Positions 1-8,614 of a stretch of 64,000 bases of DNA are shown one piece after another. Source of the stretch: Enterococcus sp. 9E7_DIV0242 (GTDB taxonomy: Bacteria; Bacillota; Bacilli; Lactobacillales; Enterococcaceae); contig NZ_CP147247.1 in assembly GCF_002140975.2 (NCBI RefSeq), positions 2,729,001 through 2,793,000 of the forward strand, in the 5' to 3' direction. The position numbers were made by a program, and so were the translations under genes. A model generated the notes under the pieces. It did not search any database and was not told the DNA's origin. It saw only the letters and a program-made list of their open reading frames with translations. Numbering within the stretch: the first letter of the stretch is position 1; each line of letters opens with the position of its first letter.

Positions 1-639
1 AGAGAAAAGTGTAAGCAGTTCATAATGATTTTTAGTAAACTCTGTATTTTTCATGGTTGTTTGGCGTGTTACAACCATTTCTTCATTGAGTGTACCATAA
101 GTAATGTGGATACCACGATCAGGAATTTTCAATGCACAATCTTTTTTGATCAGCAAGTGAAACTCACGCATGATTTGATCAAAGGAGGACAGGTTTCTCT
201 CGATTTTTGTAAAGCGCTGACGAACATCATAGTAGGTCCGTAAAACATGGGATTGGTAATTGAGCATAGGTTCATAGATTGCCAGCATGATTTTTTCATA
301 GGTCAAGTCTTGTTCGACCTTGATTAAGGGGATTTGAAAGGTAAAGCAGAGATCAATGAGCCATTCGGGAATCATTGTGATCAAGCGATCCATTTTTACG
401 ACGAGACCACTGATCCCTATGTTGTGCATTTTTTCAAAAAAGTCTGTTAACTCTTGTTCCTCTAGATTATTGAATGCATAAAACGAGGTCAAAATCAGCT
501 GGTTTTGCTTACTCCATTTTTCAATGTCAATGGCTTCCAGAACCATTGCCGAGTCTACTTCATTTTCTAATCCAATCTCTCCGGTCAGCAACTTACTGCT
601 TCTAAATATTTCCAAGGACATCAGTTCCTTTATTCTCAT
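1..639 (-). CDS. PucR-family transcriptional regulator (partial, C-terminus outside window)
   Basis: Reading the minus strand from the ATG at 639 gives an uninterrupted 213-codon frame that runs off the left edge. It starts MRIKELMSLEIFRSSKLLTG and is preceded by AAAAGGAGAATATA, a strong ribosome binding site. The N-terminus resembles the PucR (purine catabolism regulator) sensory domain, with the typical pattern of a released start, an ILTSFYAFNN-like stretch and a GLVVKMDR-like stretch. The expected C-terminal CdaR/helix-turn-helix part would lie beyond the window. It is divergent from the carbamoyl-transferase operon, which makes it the probable specific regulator. A cre-like site lies in the shared intergenic region and overlaps a possible -35 TTGTTT/-10 TATTCT promoter for this gene. 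The family call is an inference from the N-terminal pattern and the context. Confidence 0.72.
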   Translation of the reverse strand, partial: MRIKELMSLEIFRSSKLLTGEIGLENEVDSAMVLEAIDIEKWSKQNQLILTSFYAFNNLEEQELTDFFEKMHNIGISGLVVKMDRLITMIPEWLIDLCFTFQIPLIKVEQDLTYEKIMLAIYEPMLNYQSHVLRTYYDVRQRFTKIERNLSSFDQIMREFHLLIKKDCALKIPDRGIHITYGTLNEEMVVTRQTTMKNTEFTKNHYELLTLFS

Positions 640-700
640 TATATTCTCCTTTTTCCGCTTTATGGATAAAAATTATCTCTTTATTTTAGAATATCATCTA

Positions 701-716
701 ATGTAAACGCAAACAA
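701..716. promoter_or_regulatory. cre-like catabolite-control (CcpA) site
   Basis: The 16-mer ATGTAAACGCAAACAA fits the cre consensus WTGNAANCGNWNNCAW at every fixed position. It lies in the divergent region between the PucR-type regulator (start 639) and the FdrA-YlbE operon (start 762), so CcpA could repress either or both. This is a consensus match read by eye; no binding has been shown. Confidence 0.6.
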
Positions 717-761
717 GAAAATTTAAAATAAAAGTGTAATCAAAACTGGAGGAGGATAACG

Positions 762-3700
762 ATGTTAAAGACAGTTATTTTAAAAAATAATTATCAGGAT
801 TCGATCAACTTGATGCTGCTAACAAATAGTATCAATGCTCTTGACGAAGTAACTATGAGTCAGATTATGATGGGGACTGATGCGAATAAGGACATTCTTC
901 AAAATACCGAGCTTCTGACAAAAGAAGCTGCTTCTGCGTCACCGAATGATTTGATGATCGTTGTTGACAGCGAGCAAGAGGATATTATGGATTTGGTATT
1001 ACCGGCAGTTCATGCATTCCTTGATGATTTATCCGCAAAAGGCAGCAGCGAGAAGCAGACTGCTTCGACTTCATGGCAGGAAGCACTTGAGAATTTACCG
1101 GATGCTAACGTAGCTTTATTCAGTATACCAGGGGAATACGGTGCACCTGAGATGGAAAAAGCGTTACGTAATGATCTACATGTCTTTTCTTTTACGGATA
1201 ATGTAGCAATCGAAGATGAGGTTCGTTTGAAGAAGCTGGCGCACGATAGAGGCCTGCTAATGATGGGGCCAGATTGTGGAACTGGAATTATTTCCAGTAT
1301 CCCAATTGCATTCACGAATGTCATCAGTCCCGGGAACATCGGTGTTGTCGGGGCCTCCGGAACAGGAATCCAAGAAGTAACAACGATTATTGACCGTTTA
1401 GGCGGCGGTGTTGTTCATGCCATTGGTACAGGTGGACGTGATCTGAGTGATAAGGTTGGTGCTGTTACAGTTAAGGATGCTATCGTTGCTTTAGAAAATC
1501 ACGAGCCGACAGATGTGATTTGTGTGATTTCTAAGCCGCCGGCAAAAGAAGTGCGCGATGAAGTGGTGCAATTGTTGCAAAGTATCTCTAAACCAGTTGT
1601 TGCGATTTTCCTTGGTGAAAAACCGACAGAGCATGAAGGCAAAGTCTACCTTGCTCATACATTAGAGGAAACAGCAAAAATTGCCATGGCTTTAGCAAAT
1701 GAGGAAACCGTTCAAGCAAATTATCAGGAAGAAATCGTCAAACCAGATATTCCTGTCTTAACAGAAGACAAGGTTGTCAAAGGGCTATATTCAGGTGGTA
1801 CATTGGCGGCTGAAGCTGGTATGCTGATTTCAGAAGCCTTGAACTTGGAAGGGCTAATCAAAAAAGAAGGGTACATCTTGCAATCACATGGGTATGATGT
1901 CATCGATTTGGGTGATGATATTTATACGCAAGGCAAGCCGCATCCAATGATCGATCCGGATGTACGAATCAATAAAATTCACGAATATGGACAAAACCCG
2001 GAGACAGGGGTGATCTTACTTGATGTAGTGCTTGGTTATGGCGCACATCCAGATATGGCTGGAGCATTATTGCCGGCAATCAAGGAAGAGCAAGAGAAGG
2101 CAAAGGCAGAAGGTCGTGAGCTTTACTTTGTGGCGACAGTCGTCGGTACAACGAAGGACCCACAGAATTATGACGCAACTGTTCAGCTGTTGAAGGATAA
2201 TGGTGTATTTGTTCAGGAAAGTAATGCCAAAGCTGTTCGTTTGGCACTAATGCTAAAAGGCATCGATTTGAATGAAGCAGATAAAGGTCAGGTTCCTTAT
2301 CAAGGCAGTACGATTGATATTCCACAGGTCAGCGACAAGGTCATGGAGCTATTGAATACGAAGCCAAGAATCATTAATGTAGGTCTGCAAAGCTTCAACG
2401 AGTCGATTCAAGAATTTGGCGGTAAGTCAGAACAATTCAACTGGCGACCACGTGCTGGTGGGAATAAGAGAATGATCAAGCTTTTGAACGAGCTGGATAA
2501 TCACTCAGAAAAGATCGAGCTGGAAAACCAAAAGGTAACAGATAAAATCAAGAATGCACAACCGTTCCTTGTCGATGTTGTTTTGGCTAAAAGTGTTATT
2601 CCAGAATTAAATGAGGCACAGAAAACCTTGCTTCATGCGGGACCGCCGATTCGCTATGAAGAGATGACTGGCCCAATGAAGGGTTCTTGTATCGGTGCAG
2701 CTCTATTTGAAGGCTGGGCGGATAATGAGAATGATGTCAAGAAGATGCTGGAAGCTGGAGAGATTCGCTTTATCCCTTGTCACCATGTTCATGCAGTCGG
2801 ACCAATGGGCGGTATCACGTCTGCAAATATGCCGGTGCTAGTGGTTGAAAATCGTTTGGACGGCGCAAGAGCATACTGCACGATGAATGAAGGAATCGGC
2901 AAGGTACTACGGTTTGGCGCTTATTCAGAAGAGGTTGTGACACGTCTGGTATGGATGCGTGATGTATTAGGACCAACGATTGCTCAAGCCTTGAAGAAAA
3001 CAGACGAAGGAATCAATCTAAATGTGTTGATTGCTCGTTCGATTACTATGGGAGATGAATTCCATCAACGAAATATTGCTGCATCTCTGAACTTCCTGAA
3101 AGAAATTTCGCCATTGATCATTGAACTGTCTATCGATGAAAAACAAAAATACGATGTCATCAAATTCTTGGCAGATACGGATCAATTCTTCTTGAACATC
3201 ATGATGGCTACAGGAAAGGCGATCGTTGATACTGCAAGAAAAGGAACGAAAGGAACGATTGTGACAACGATGACGCGTAATGGGGTTGATTTTGGGGTAC
3301 GAATCGCTGAAACCGGTGATAGATGGTACACCGCTCCGGTAAATACGCCGAAAGGGCTATATTTCACAGGCTTTACCGAAGCAGACGGTAATCCGGATAT
3401 CGGAGATAGTGCTATCACTGAAACGGTTGGTGTTGGCGCGATGGCAATGGTCGCTGCACCAGGAGTTACACGCTTCGTGGGTGCGGGAGGCTTCCAGGAC
3501 GCACTGGAAATCTCTAATGAGATGGCAGAAATCTGTGCCGGACACAATCCGACCTTCACAATCCCAACGTGGGATTTTCAAGGTGCTTGTTTAGGTATCG
3601 ATATCCGTAAGGTCGTTGAGACAGGAATCACACCGATCATTAATACAGGGATTGCCCATAAAGAGGCCGGAGTCGGTCAGGTGGGTGCCGGGACAGTAAG

Positions 3701-3773
3701 AGCACCGCTCGGCTGTTTTGAAAAAGCTCTGGAAGCTTATGCTGAAGAGCTGGGCATCAAAATTGATGGCTAG
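762..3773 (+). CDS. fdrA: FdrA-YlbE fusion protein, predicted oxamate-type carbamoyltransferase subunits
   Basis: This 1003-residue protein joins two families that are separate genes in E. coli. Residues 1 to about 515 resemble FdrA: a succinyl-CoA-synthetase-like fold with VVGASGTGIQEVTTIIDRLG and a Gly-rich AIGTGGRDLSDKVG segment. From about residue 530 (INVGLQSFNESIQEFGG, NWRPRAGGNKRM) to the end it resembles YlbE/DUF1116. In E. coli FdrA, YlbE and YlbF (allFGH) form oxamic transcarbamylase, which makes or uses carbamoyl phosphate and oxamate. The start ATG has a strong site (GGAGGAGG). The stop overlaps the start of the DUF2877 gene by 8 bp, so coupled translation is likely. Substrate is inferred: no allantoin genes are visible here, so another N-carbamoyl compound is possible. 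Confidence 0.82.
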   Translation: MLKTVILKNNYQDSINLMLLTNSINALDEVTMSQIMMGTDANKDILQNTELLTKEAASASPNDLMIVVDSEQEDIMDLVLPAVHAFLDDLSAKGSSEKQTASTSWQEALENLPDANVALFSIPGEYGAPEMEKALRNDLHVFSFTDNVAIEDEVRLKKLAHDRGLLMMGPDCGTGIISSIPIAFTNVISPGNIGVVGASGTGIQEVTTIIDRLGGGVVHAIGTGGRDLSDKVGAVTVKDAIVALENHEPTDVICVISKPPAKEVRDEVVQLLQSISKPVVAIFLGEKPTEHEGKVYLAHTLEETAKIAMALANEETVQANYQEEIVKPDIPVLTEDKVVKGLYSGGTLAAEAGMLISEALNLEGLIKKEGYILQSHGYDVIDLGDDIYTQGKPHPMIDPDVRINKIHEYGQNPETGVILLDVVLGYGAHPDMAGALLPAIKEEQEKAKAEGRELYFVATVVGTTKDPQNYDATVQLLKDNGVFVQESNAKAVRLALMLKGIDLNEADKGQVPYQGSTIDIPQVSDKVMELLNTKPRIINVGLQSFNESIQEFGGKSEQFNWRPRAGGNKRMIKLLNELDNHSEKIELENQKVTDKIKNAQPFLVDVVLAKSVIPELNEAQKTLLHAGPPIRYEEMTGPMKGSCIGAALFEGWADNENDVKKMLEAGEIRFIPCHHVHAVGPMGGITSANMPVLVVENRLDGARAYCTMNEGIGKVLRFGAYSEEVVTRLVWMRDVLGPTIAQALKKTDEGINLNVLIARSITMGDEFHQRNIAASLNFLKEISPLIIELSIDEKQKYDVIKFLADTDQFFLNIMMATGKAIVDTARKGTKGTIVTTMTRNGVDFGVRIAETGDRWYTAPVNTPKGLYFTGFTEADGNPDIGDSAITETVGVGAMAMVAAPGVTRFVGAGGFQDALEISNEMAEICAGHNPTFTIPTWDFQGACLGIDIRKVVETGITPIINTGIAHKEAGVGQVGAGTVRAPLGCFEKALEAYAEELGIKIDG

Positions 3774-4620
3774 TATACGAATCAGTGAAGGAATCTTTCC
3801 GATTGATCGGTTTGGAAAAATGGGCCGTGTGCACAGTGTATTTCAGCATTCCTTCAATATCAAAGTCGGCAAACAGTTACTAAATATTTCTAATCATCCA
3901 AGCTATTTGTCCGGCTTTGGTATCTATTTACCTGATTCATTGTTTCAAGAAATCTATCCGTTTGTTCAACAGGGAAACATTGTAAAAATCGTCAAGAATG
4001 AGGTGACGATCTATAGCTTGGCTGGTCTCAAGTCAATTTTACTTAAAGACGCAGATGTTATTTCTTTGAGACTGGCTGAACTGATTGTTCAACCGATGCA
4101 GCTGAAGCAACTGGAAAAGCAGTTGACGATGCAGCATTTAGAGAAAGCAATTGGTCTGGAACAAGATACGAAAACAACTGCTATTTTTGAGATGCTTCGT
4201 GGTGATGAAACACTTCAATCATCTACTGATTGGGCTGAGGCAGTGATTCATCTAGTTGGGCGTGGAAAAGGGTTGACGCCCAGCGGCGATGATATTCTAA
4301 CCGCGTATCTTTCTATTCTGTCCATGGTTGGTGATCCACAGGCTGAAGCATTAGCTTCAGCTCTCACCGATCAGGAGCTGTCAACGACTGATATCAGTAA
4401 AGCTTATATTATCAGTTCTATCCATGGTTATGTGAACTCATTGGTTTATCAATTATTTTTAGACTTACAGAATCAGGAGAGTGCAGCAGTAATAGAGAGA
4501 GCAATCGAAAATATTCGAGCAATTGGTCATTCATCTGGAACAGATTTGTGCTTTGGGTTATTACTCGGCTTACAAAAAATTAATAGGAATGAGGAGAAAT
4601 CATGGAGAATACCGCAGTAA
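3766..4620 (+). CDS. DUF2877 family protein (YlbF/AllH-like), third carbamoyltransferase component
   Basis: This 284-residue protein begins MASIRISEGIFPIDRFGKMG. An in-frame ATG at 3718 exists, but the start at 3766 makes the classic ATGGCTAG overlap with the upstream stop and has a GAAGAG purine stretch ahead of it. The protein carries the DUF2877 hallmark VGRGKGLTPSGDDILTAYL (about residues 165-183), the Gly/Asp-rich conserved core of the family, and a C-terminal GHSSGTDLCFGLLLGL segment. In E. coli the homologous YlbF is part of the oxamic transcarbamylase with FdrA and YlbE. Tight coupling to the fusion gene upstream supports a shared complex. Its own catalytic role is unknown to me. Confidence 0.8.
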   Translation: MASIRISEGIFPIDRFGKMGRVHSVFQHSFNIKVGKQLLNISNHPSYLSGFGIYLPDSLFQEIYPFVQQGNIVKIVKNEVTIYSLAGLKSILLKDADVISLRLAELIVQPMQLKQLEKQLTMQHLEKAIGLEQDTKTTAIFEMLRGDETLQSSTDWAEAVIHLVGRGKGLTPSGDDILTAYLSILSMVGDPQAEALASALTDQELSTTDISKAYIISSIHGYVNSLVYQLFLDLQNQESAAVIERAIENIRAIGHSSGTDLCFGLLLGLQKINRNEEKSWRIPQ

Positions 4621-5837
4621 AAGTAAATGATCACTACTGGAAAAAAGTTGTCGCCATCTTCTTTGTCGGTTGGATATTGATGTATGCGACACGGACAATT
4701 TTTAATCCGATCATGGGAGTAGTTGGAGAGGAATTTGGTTTAAGCAATACACAGTTGGGCCTGGCGAACAGTATGTTTTTCCTAACCTATGCGATTGCTC
4801 AGATTCCTTTTGGGATGATTGGGGATAAAATCGGACGTAAGCTAGTTATTGCGATCGGCTTTGTTGTGTTAGCAGCAATGACATACTTAAGTGGGATTGC
4901 AACGACATTTGTTATGTTCTTGATGATTCGAGCGTTTGCCGGAATTGGTCAAGGAGCGTACTATGGACCGCAATACGCGTTATCGACAGAAGCAATTCCA
5001 ACCAATAAACGGACATTGGGGAATGCAATCATTAATAGTGGGATGGCTTTCGGGACATCAGGTGGTTACTTGCTTTCAAGTAAATTAGTTTTGGAAAATG
5101 GGGAGCATTGGAGCAAGCCTTTCTTTATCATGGCGATTCCAACATTGATCGTAGGTATTTTATTCTATACTGTTTTGAAAGAAAAGGTCATTCGTCCGGA
5201 AGATGAAGGAAAGAATCATACACAGACAGGTAAGCAGGAAAAAATTTCATTAAAATCGATTTTCTCGAATAAAAATTTACTAGCTGCTTTTATTTTATGT
5301 TTTACCAGTATTTATGCAAACTTTGTAATTATTACTTGGCTACCACAATTCTTGATTGCTGAGCGTGGCTTTGAAGGTGCGAGTGTCGGGTTTATTTCTT
5401 CTCTGGTTCCTTGGGCGTCTATTCCAGGTGCGTTGATTTTTGCTCGATTGAATGACAAGACTGGGGCAACGAAAAAATTAGTTTATACATTAGTACCACT
5501 GGCTATCTTATCCGTCTTTTCAATTGCGTTTGTGACAGACCGGACGTTATTGATTGCAATGCTGATTCTTTATGGATTGACGGGTAAGCTAGCACTAGAT
5601 CCGATCCTCGTTACATTCGTTACAAAAAATGCACCCGCGGGTTCTTTAGGAACGACCTTGAGTGCGTACAATTTTATCGGTATGTCCGGTTCTATTCTGG
5701 CACCATACATCACGGGCTATTTGGCAGATTCAGTGGGATCGATGCAAATAGGGTTCTATCTATCCTGTGGGTTACTTGTTATCGGCTTACTCGCCTTTGC
5801 AGTGCTAGCTAAGGTGCAACCGTTGAAAAGTAAATAA
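4602..5837 (+). CDS. MFS transporter
   Basis: This 411-residue polytopic protein has about twelve hydrophobic segments. The loop after TM2 has the MFS signature GMIGDKIGRKLV (about residues 73-84), followed by RAFAGIGQGAYYGPQYAL in the TM4-5 region. A second, weaker copy, ARLNDKTGATKK, lies in the middle. The gene starts 19 bp inside the end of the DUF2877 gene, with ATGAGGAGAAATC ahead of its ATG, so it is part of the operon. It most likely imports the substrate of the carbamoyltransferase pathway or exports its oxoacid product. The sequence does not tell substrate or direction. Confidence 0.85.
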   Translation: MENTAVKVNDHYWKKVVAIFFVGWILMYATRTIFNPIMGVVGEEFGLSNTQLGLANSMFFLTYAIAQIPFGMIGDKIGRKLVIAIGFVVLAAMTYLSGIATTFVMFLMIRAFAGIGQGAYYGPQYALSTEAIPTNKRTLGNAIINSGMAFGTSGGYLLSSKLVLENGEHWSKPFFIMAIPTLIVGILFYTVLKEKVIRPEDEGKNHTQTGKQEKISLKSIFSNKNLLAAFILCFTSIYANFVIITWLPQFLIAERGFEGASVGFISSLVPWASIPGALIFARLNDKTGATKKLVYTLVPLAILSVFSIAFVTDRTLLIAMLILYGLTGKLALDPILVTFVTKNAPAGSLGTTLSAYNFIGMSGSILAPYITGYLADSVGSMQIGFYLSCGLLVIGLLAFAVLAKVQPLKSK

Positions 5838-5883
5838 AGAAGAACCAGTACTCTATCATTAAACTATTACGAGGAGAATTACT

Positions 5884-6819
5884 ATGAGTTTAAATGTTAT
5901 CGCTCTTGGAGGAAATGCTATTTTAGAAACAGATCCGACCGATGAAGGGCAGAAGGCAGTAATAAAGAATGCAGCAAAATCCATTGCTGATTTTGTAGAG
6001 AACGGCGAGGAGGTCATTGTCTGTCATGGCAATGGACCTCAAGTTGGCAATTTACTGTTACAACAAAAGGCAGGAGAAGATGAAAAAAATCCTGCGATGA
6101 AGCTGGATTCCTGTGTTGCTATGACACAAGGGAGTATCGGTTACTGGCTGCAAAATGCATTAATCAATGAGTTTGCTGAACGTGGTGTTGCAAAACCCGT
6201 CGTCTCTATTGTGACACAGGTCAGAGTGGATGCGGATGATCCGTCATTCAAAGAACCAAGCAAACCGATCGGACCATTTTATAGTAAAGAGGAAGCCGAA
6301 ACAGAGGCTGAAAAAGATGGTTCTGTTTATAAAGAAGATGCCGGAAGAGGCTATCGAAAGGTCGTTGCCTCACCTATACCGCAAGAGATCGTTGAAAAAG
6401 AAGCGGTACAAGCATTAGTTCAAGCTGGTGTATTAGCAGTTTGTGGTGGTGGCGGTGGTGTTCCGGTGATTAGAGAGGGAAATCAATTGGTTGGTGTCGA
6501 GGCAGTCAATGACAAAGATTTTTCTGCGCGTGTATTGGCTGAAACGATTGAAGCCGATCGATTGATTATTTTGACAGGTGTGGATAATATTTATATCAAC
6601 TACAATCAGCCGAATCAAAAAGCATTAGAAGAGATCACCGTTGCTGAAGCGGAGGGCTATATCAAAGAAGGCCATTTTGCAGCTGGCAGTATGCTGCCAA
6701 AAATCGAAGCGGCTGTAGGGTTCGTGCAGGGATATGCCGAGCGAAAAGCTGTGATTACCTCGATTGAAAATTTGAAGAATATCAGTGATGGTGAAGGGAC
6801 GACAGTTATCGGCAAGTAA
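5884..6819 (+). CDS. arcC: Carbamate kinase
   Basis: This is a full-length carbamate kinase (311 residues; the family is about 300-315). The N-terminus MSLNVIALGGNAIL is the nucleotide-binding Gly-rich start of the family, followed by VIVCHGNGPQVGNLLLQQ and the C-terminal AAGSMLPKIEAAVGFV motif. It converts carbamoyl phosphate plus ADP to ATP, CO2 and ammonia in the cytoplasm. It lies 46 bp after the MFS gene, with GAGGAGAATTACT as ribosome binding site, and no arginine deiminase genes are adjacent. Its partner is therefore probably the FdrA-YlbE/YlbF transferase, as with the E. coli allantoin-linked kinase, which would make the operon energy-yielding. Confidence 0.93.
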   Translation: MSLNVIALGGNAILETDPTDEGQKAVIKNAAKSIADFVENGEEVIVCHGNGPQVGNLLLQQKAGEDEKNPAMKLDSCVAMTQGSIGYWLQNALINEFAERGVAKPVVSIVTQVRVDADDPSFKEPSKPIGPFYSKEEAETEAEKDGSVYKEDAGRGYRKVVASPIPQEIVEKEAVQALVQAGVLAVCGGGGGVPVIREGNQLVGVEAVNDKDFSARVLAETIEADRLIILTGVDNIYINYNQPNQKALEEITVAEAEGYIKEGHFAAGSMLPKIEAAVGFVQGYAERKAVITSIENLKNISDGEGTTVIGK

Positions 6820-6834
6820 ACGGGGGAAAAAGCT

Positions 6835-8061
6835 ATGGCACCAAAACGAATTTCTATGATTACCCAAATCGTTATTGCAGTGATACTAGGCATTATTTTT
6901 GGTCTGGTTTTACCAGACGCTGCACGTTACTTGAAACTAGTTGGCGATATTTTTCTAAAATTGATGCAGATGGCAATTCCTTTATTAGTACTGGGGCAAA
7001 TTGTTCAGGCGGTCGGTGGAATCAAGCCGAAAGAATTGACTAGCTTAGGTGGGCGTACGATCATGGTATTTGGTCTATCATCACTATTTGCTGCCGTCTG
7101 GGGTATTATTATGGCTGTCTTTTTGAAGCCGGGCGTCGGTGTGTCGATCGATCAGCTGGAAGATCCATCAATGAAAGCACAGGAGCTTTCGCTAACAGAT
7201 ACCTTGTCCGGTTTCTTTCCAAAAAATATCTTTGAGTCGTTAGCAGAAGGCTCGATCATTCAAATTATTGTTTTTGCTCTCTTTTTCGGATTAGCATTAA
7301 GTAAATTTATGGCAAGTCGTCCGGAGTCGAAGCTATTTCAGCTGATTATCGACTTCAATGAAGTGATCATCAATATTATCCACTATGTGATGTTTCTGGC
7401 ACCACTCGGGATTTTTGCGCTGATCTCTTCAACAATCAGCAGTCTGGGAATAGCAATCATTCTGCCGCTTTTGAAATATCTGTTGGTTTATGGCATTGGC
7501 ACAGTTTTACTATTGGGGATTTGGATAGGGTTTATCAGTCTGTATTGCCGAGTGAATCCATTGCAACTGATTCGCAACATGAAGAGCATGTCGGTCATGG
7601 CGTTGGCAACAACATCATCTGCCATTACTTTACCAATTGCTATGGAGGAGTCGCGGAATAAATTGGGGTTGAGCGATCGAATCACCAATCTGGTATTACC
7701 ACTTGGTATGTCATTGAATAGCAACGGATCGGCGATGCACATGAGTATTACTGTTATGACGATCGCACAAATGTACCAGATGGATTTTGATCTACAGCGC
7801 ATGATTTATCTTGCAATAACAGCCACCTTCGTTTCTCTGGCAAATGCAGTCGTTCCCGGAGCTGGACTGGTCTCGCTTGCGATCATTGTTCCACAAATGG
7901 GGTTACCAATAGAAAGTATTGCCATCTTTGCCGGAGTAGAATGGTTTGTCGGGATGCTGAGGACGATTTTAAATGTGAACTCAGATGTCTATTCAGCCAT
8001 CGTTGTTGCGAAGTCAGTAAATGAGATCGATTATTCTACATTTAATAGAGGGGAGAGCTGA
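6835..8061 (+). CDS. Dicarboxylate/amino acid:cation symporter family (SDF/DAACS) transporter
   Basis: This 408-residue membrane protein begins 15 bp after the carbamate kinase, so the two are co-transcribed. It has the SDF-family layout: hydrophobic helices, the serine-rich hairpin ALATTSSAITLP (about residue 258), LPLGMSLNSNGSAMHMS (about 287) and RTILNVNSD near the C-terminus. The usual NMDGT motif reads NSNGSA, so the Asp used for cation coordination in characterised transporters is replaced by Asn. The ligand or ion coupling may therefore differ from glutamate/aspartate carriers. By context it may move oxamate, a dicarboxylate or another substrate or product of the operon; this is inference. 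Confidence 0.85.
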   Translation: MAPKRISMITQIVIAVILGIIFGLVLPDAARYLKLVGDIFLKLMQMAIPLLVLGQIVQAVGGIKPKELTSLGGRTIMVFGLSSLFAAVWGIIMAVFLKPGVGVSIDQLEDPSMKAQELSLTDTLSGFFPKNIFESLAEGSIIQIIVFALFFGLALSKFMASRPESKLFQLIIDFNEVIINIIHYVMFLAPLGIFALISSTISSLGIAIILPLLKYLLVYGIGTVLLLGIWIGFISLYCRVNPLQLIRNMKSMSVMALATTSSAITLPIAMEESRNKLGLSDRITNLVLPLGMSLNSNGSAMHMSITVMTIAQMYQMDFDLQRMIYLAITATFVSLANAVVPGAGLVSLAIIVPQMGLPIESIAIFAGVEWFVGMLRTILNVNSDVYSAIVVAKSVNEIDYSTFNRGES

Positions 8062-8155
8062 ACGAAAGGGGGCTGGCCAAGAGTGGTCTGTTTTAAGAAA
8101 TAAGCCGGAGTATCCGAAAATGGCCACTTGAAGTGAGACCTAATAGTTAGACCAA
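8062..8155. other. Short intergenic stretch after the operon
   Basis: The stretch holds a fragment starting GGGGGCTGGCCAAGAGTGG, of the G-rich kind found in dispersed enterococcal intergenic repeats. I see no clear terminator hairpin with a T-run and no gene. Confidence 0.3.
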
Positions 8156-8445
8156 CTACCAATTGGAGAAATCTGATTGGTAGTTTTGTGCTGTCAGTCT
8201 TTCCCGATAGTGAACAGGACTACAGCCAAGTTTTGTTTTAATTCAATCATAATTATAGTAATCGATCCAATGAGCAATTGCTTCTTCTAAGCTTTCAAAA
8301 CTTGTATATACCATGCCGTGATATTCAATAAACCAAAAAAAGTTTTCCATCGATGCGTTATCGAAACAGTTCCCTTCTCATGACATACTTTGAAATATTC
8401 CTTCATCCGCAAATTCTTTTCGGTATTGTTTCATTTGGTAAGTCC
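8156..8445 (-). pseudogene. IS3-family (IS150/IS3 group) transposase OrfB remnant
   Basis: On the minus strand a decayed C-terminal part of an IS3-type DDE transposase is readable: GRGWTYQMKQYRKEF, then GIFQSMS, a TGA stop, EGNCFDNASMENFFW with the family's glutamate, then SLEEAIAHWIDYYNYD, a second TGA, IKTKLGCSPVHYRERL and a natural stop. Both internal stops replace arginines conserved in the family (SRKGN, NYDRI), as expected from CGA to TGA changes. No upstream half and no terminal repeats are recognisable, so it is an old truncated copy between the catabolic operon and the AarF gene. Confidence 0.8.
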
Positions 8446-8614
8446 AGCCTCTTCCTACGATTAGTTAAGAGCAAAGAGTTTATTCATGGGAGTACACGAT
8501 TAAAAGATCAATGGATTGGGATGCTTGATTGATAATGTTTTCATGCATGTGTTGTCAGTTGCTCAATAAACCGATTACAGGTACTATTAAGGAGACAAGA
8601 GGGAGGGAATAACG
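8446..8614. other. Non-coding flank upstream of aarF-like gene
   Basis: This may include further decayed transposon sequence. The only clear signal is the ribosome binding site AAGAGGGAGGGAATAACG before the ATG at 8615. Confidence 0.3.

Noticed and set aside
1010..1339. 109-codon minus-strand frame inside the FdrA-YlbE gene
   Set aside because: Overlaps a well-supported gene in another frame, has no ribosome binding site and unlikely composition.
3182..3559. 125-codon minus-strand frame inside the YlbE part
   Set aside because: Shadow frame of the highly conserved DUF1116 region; no start signal.
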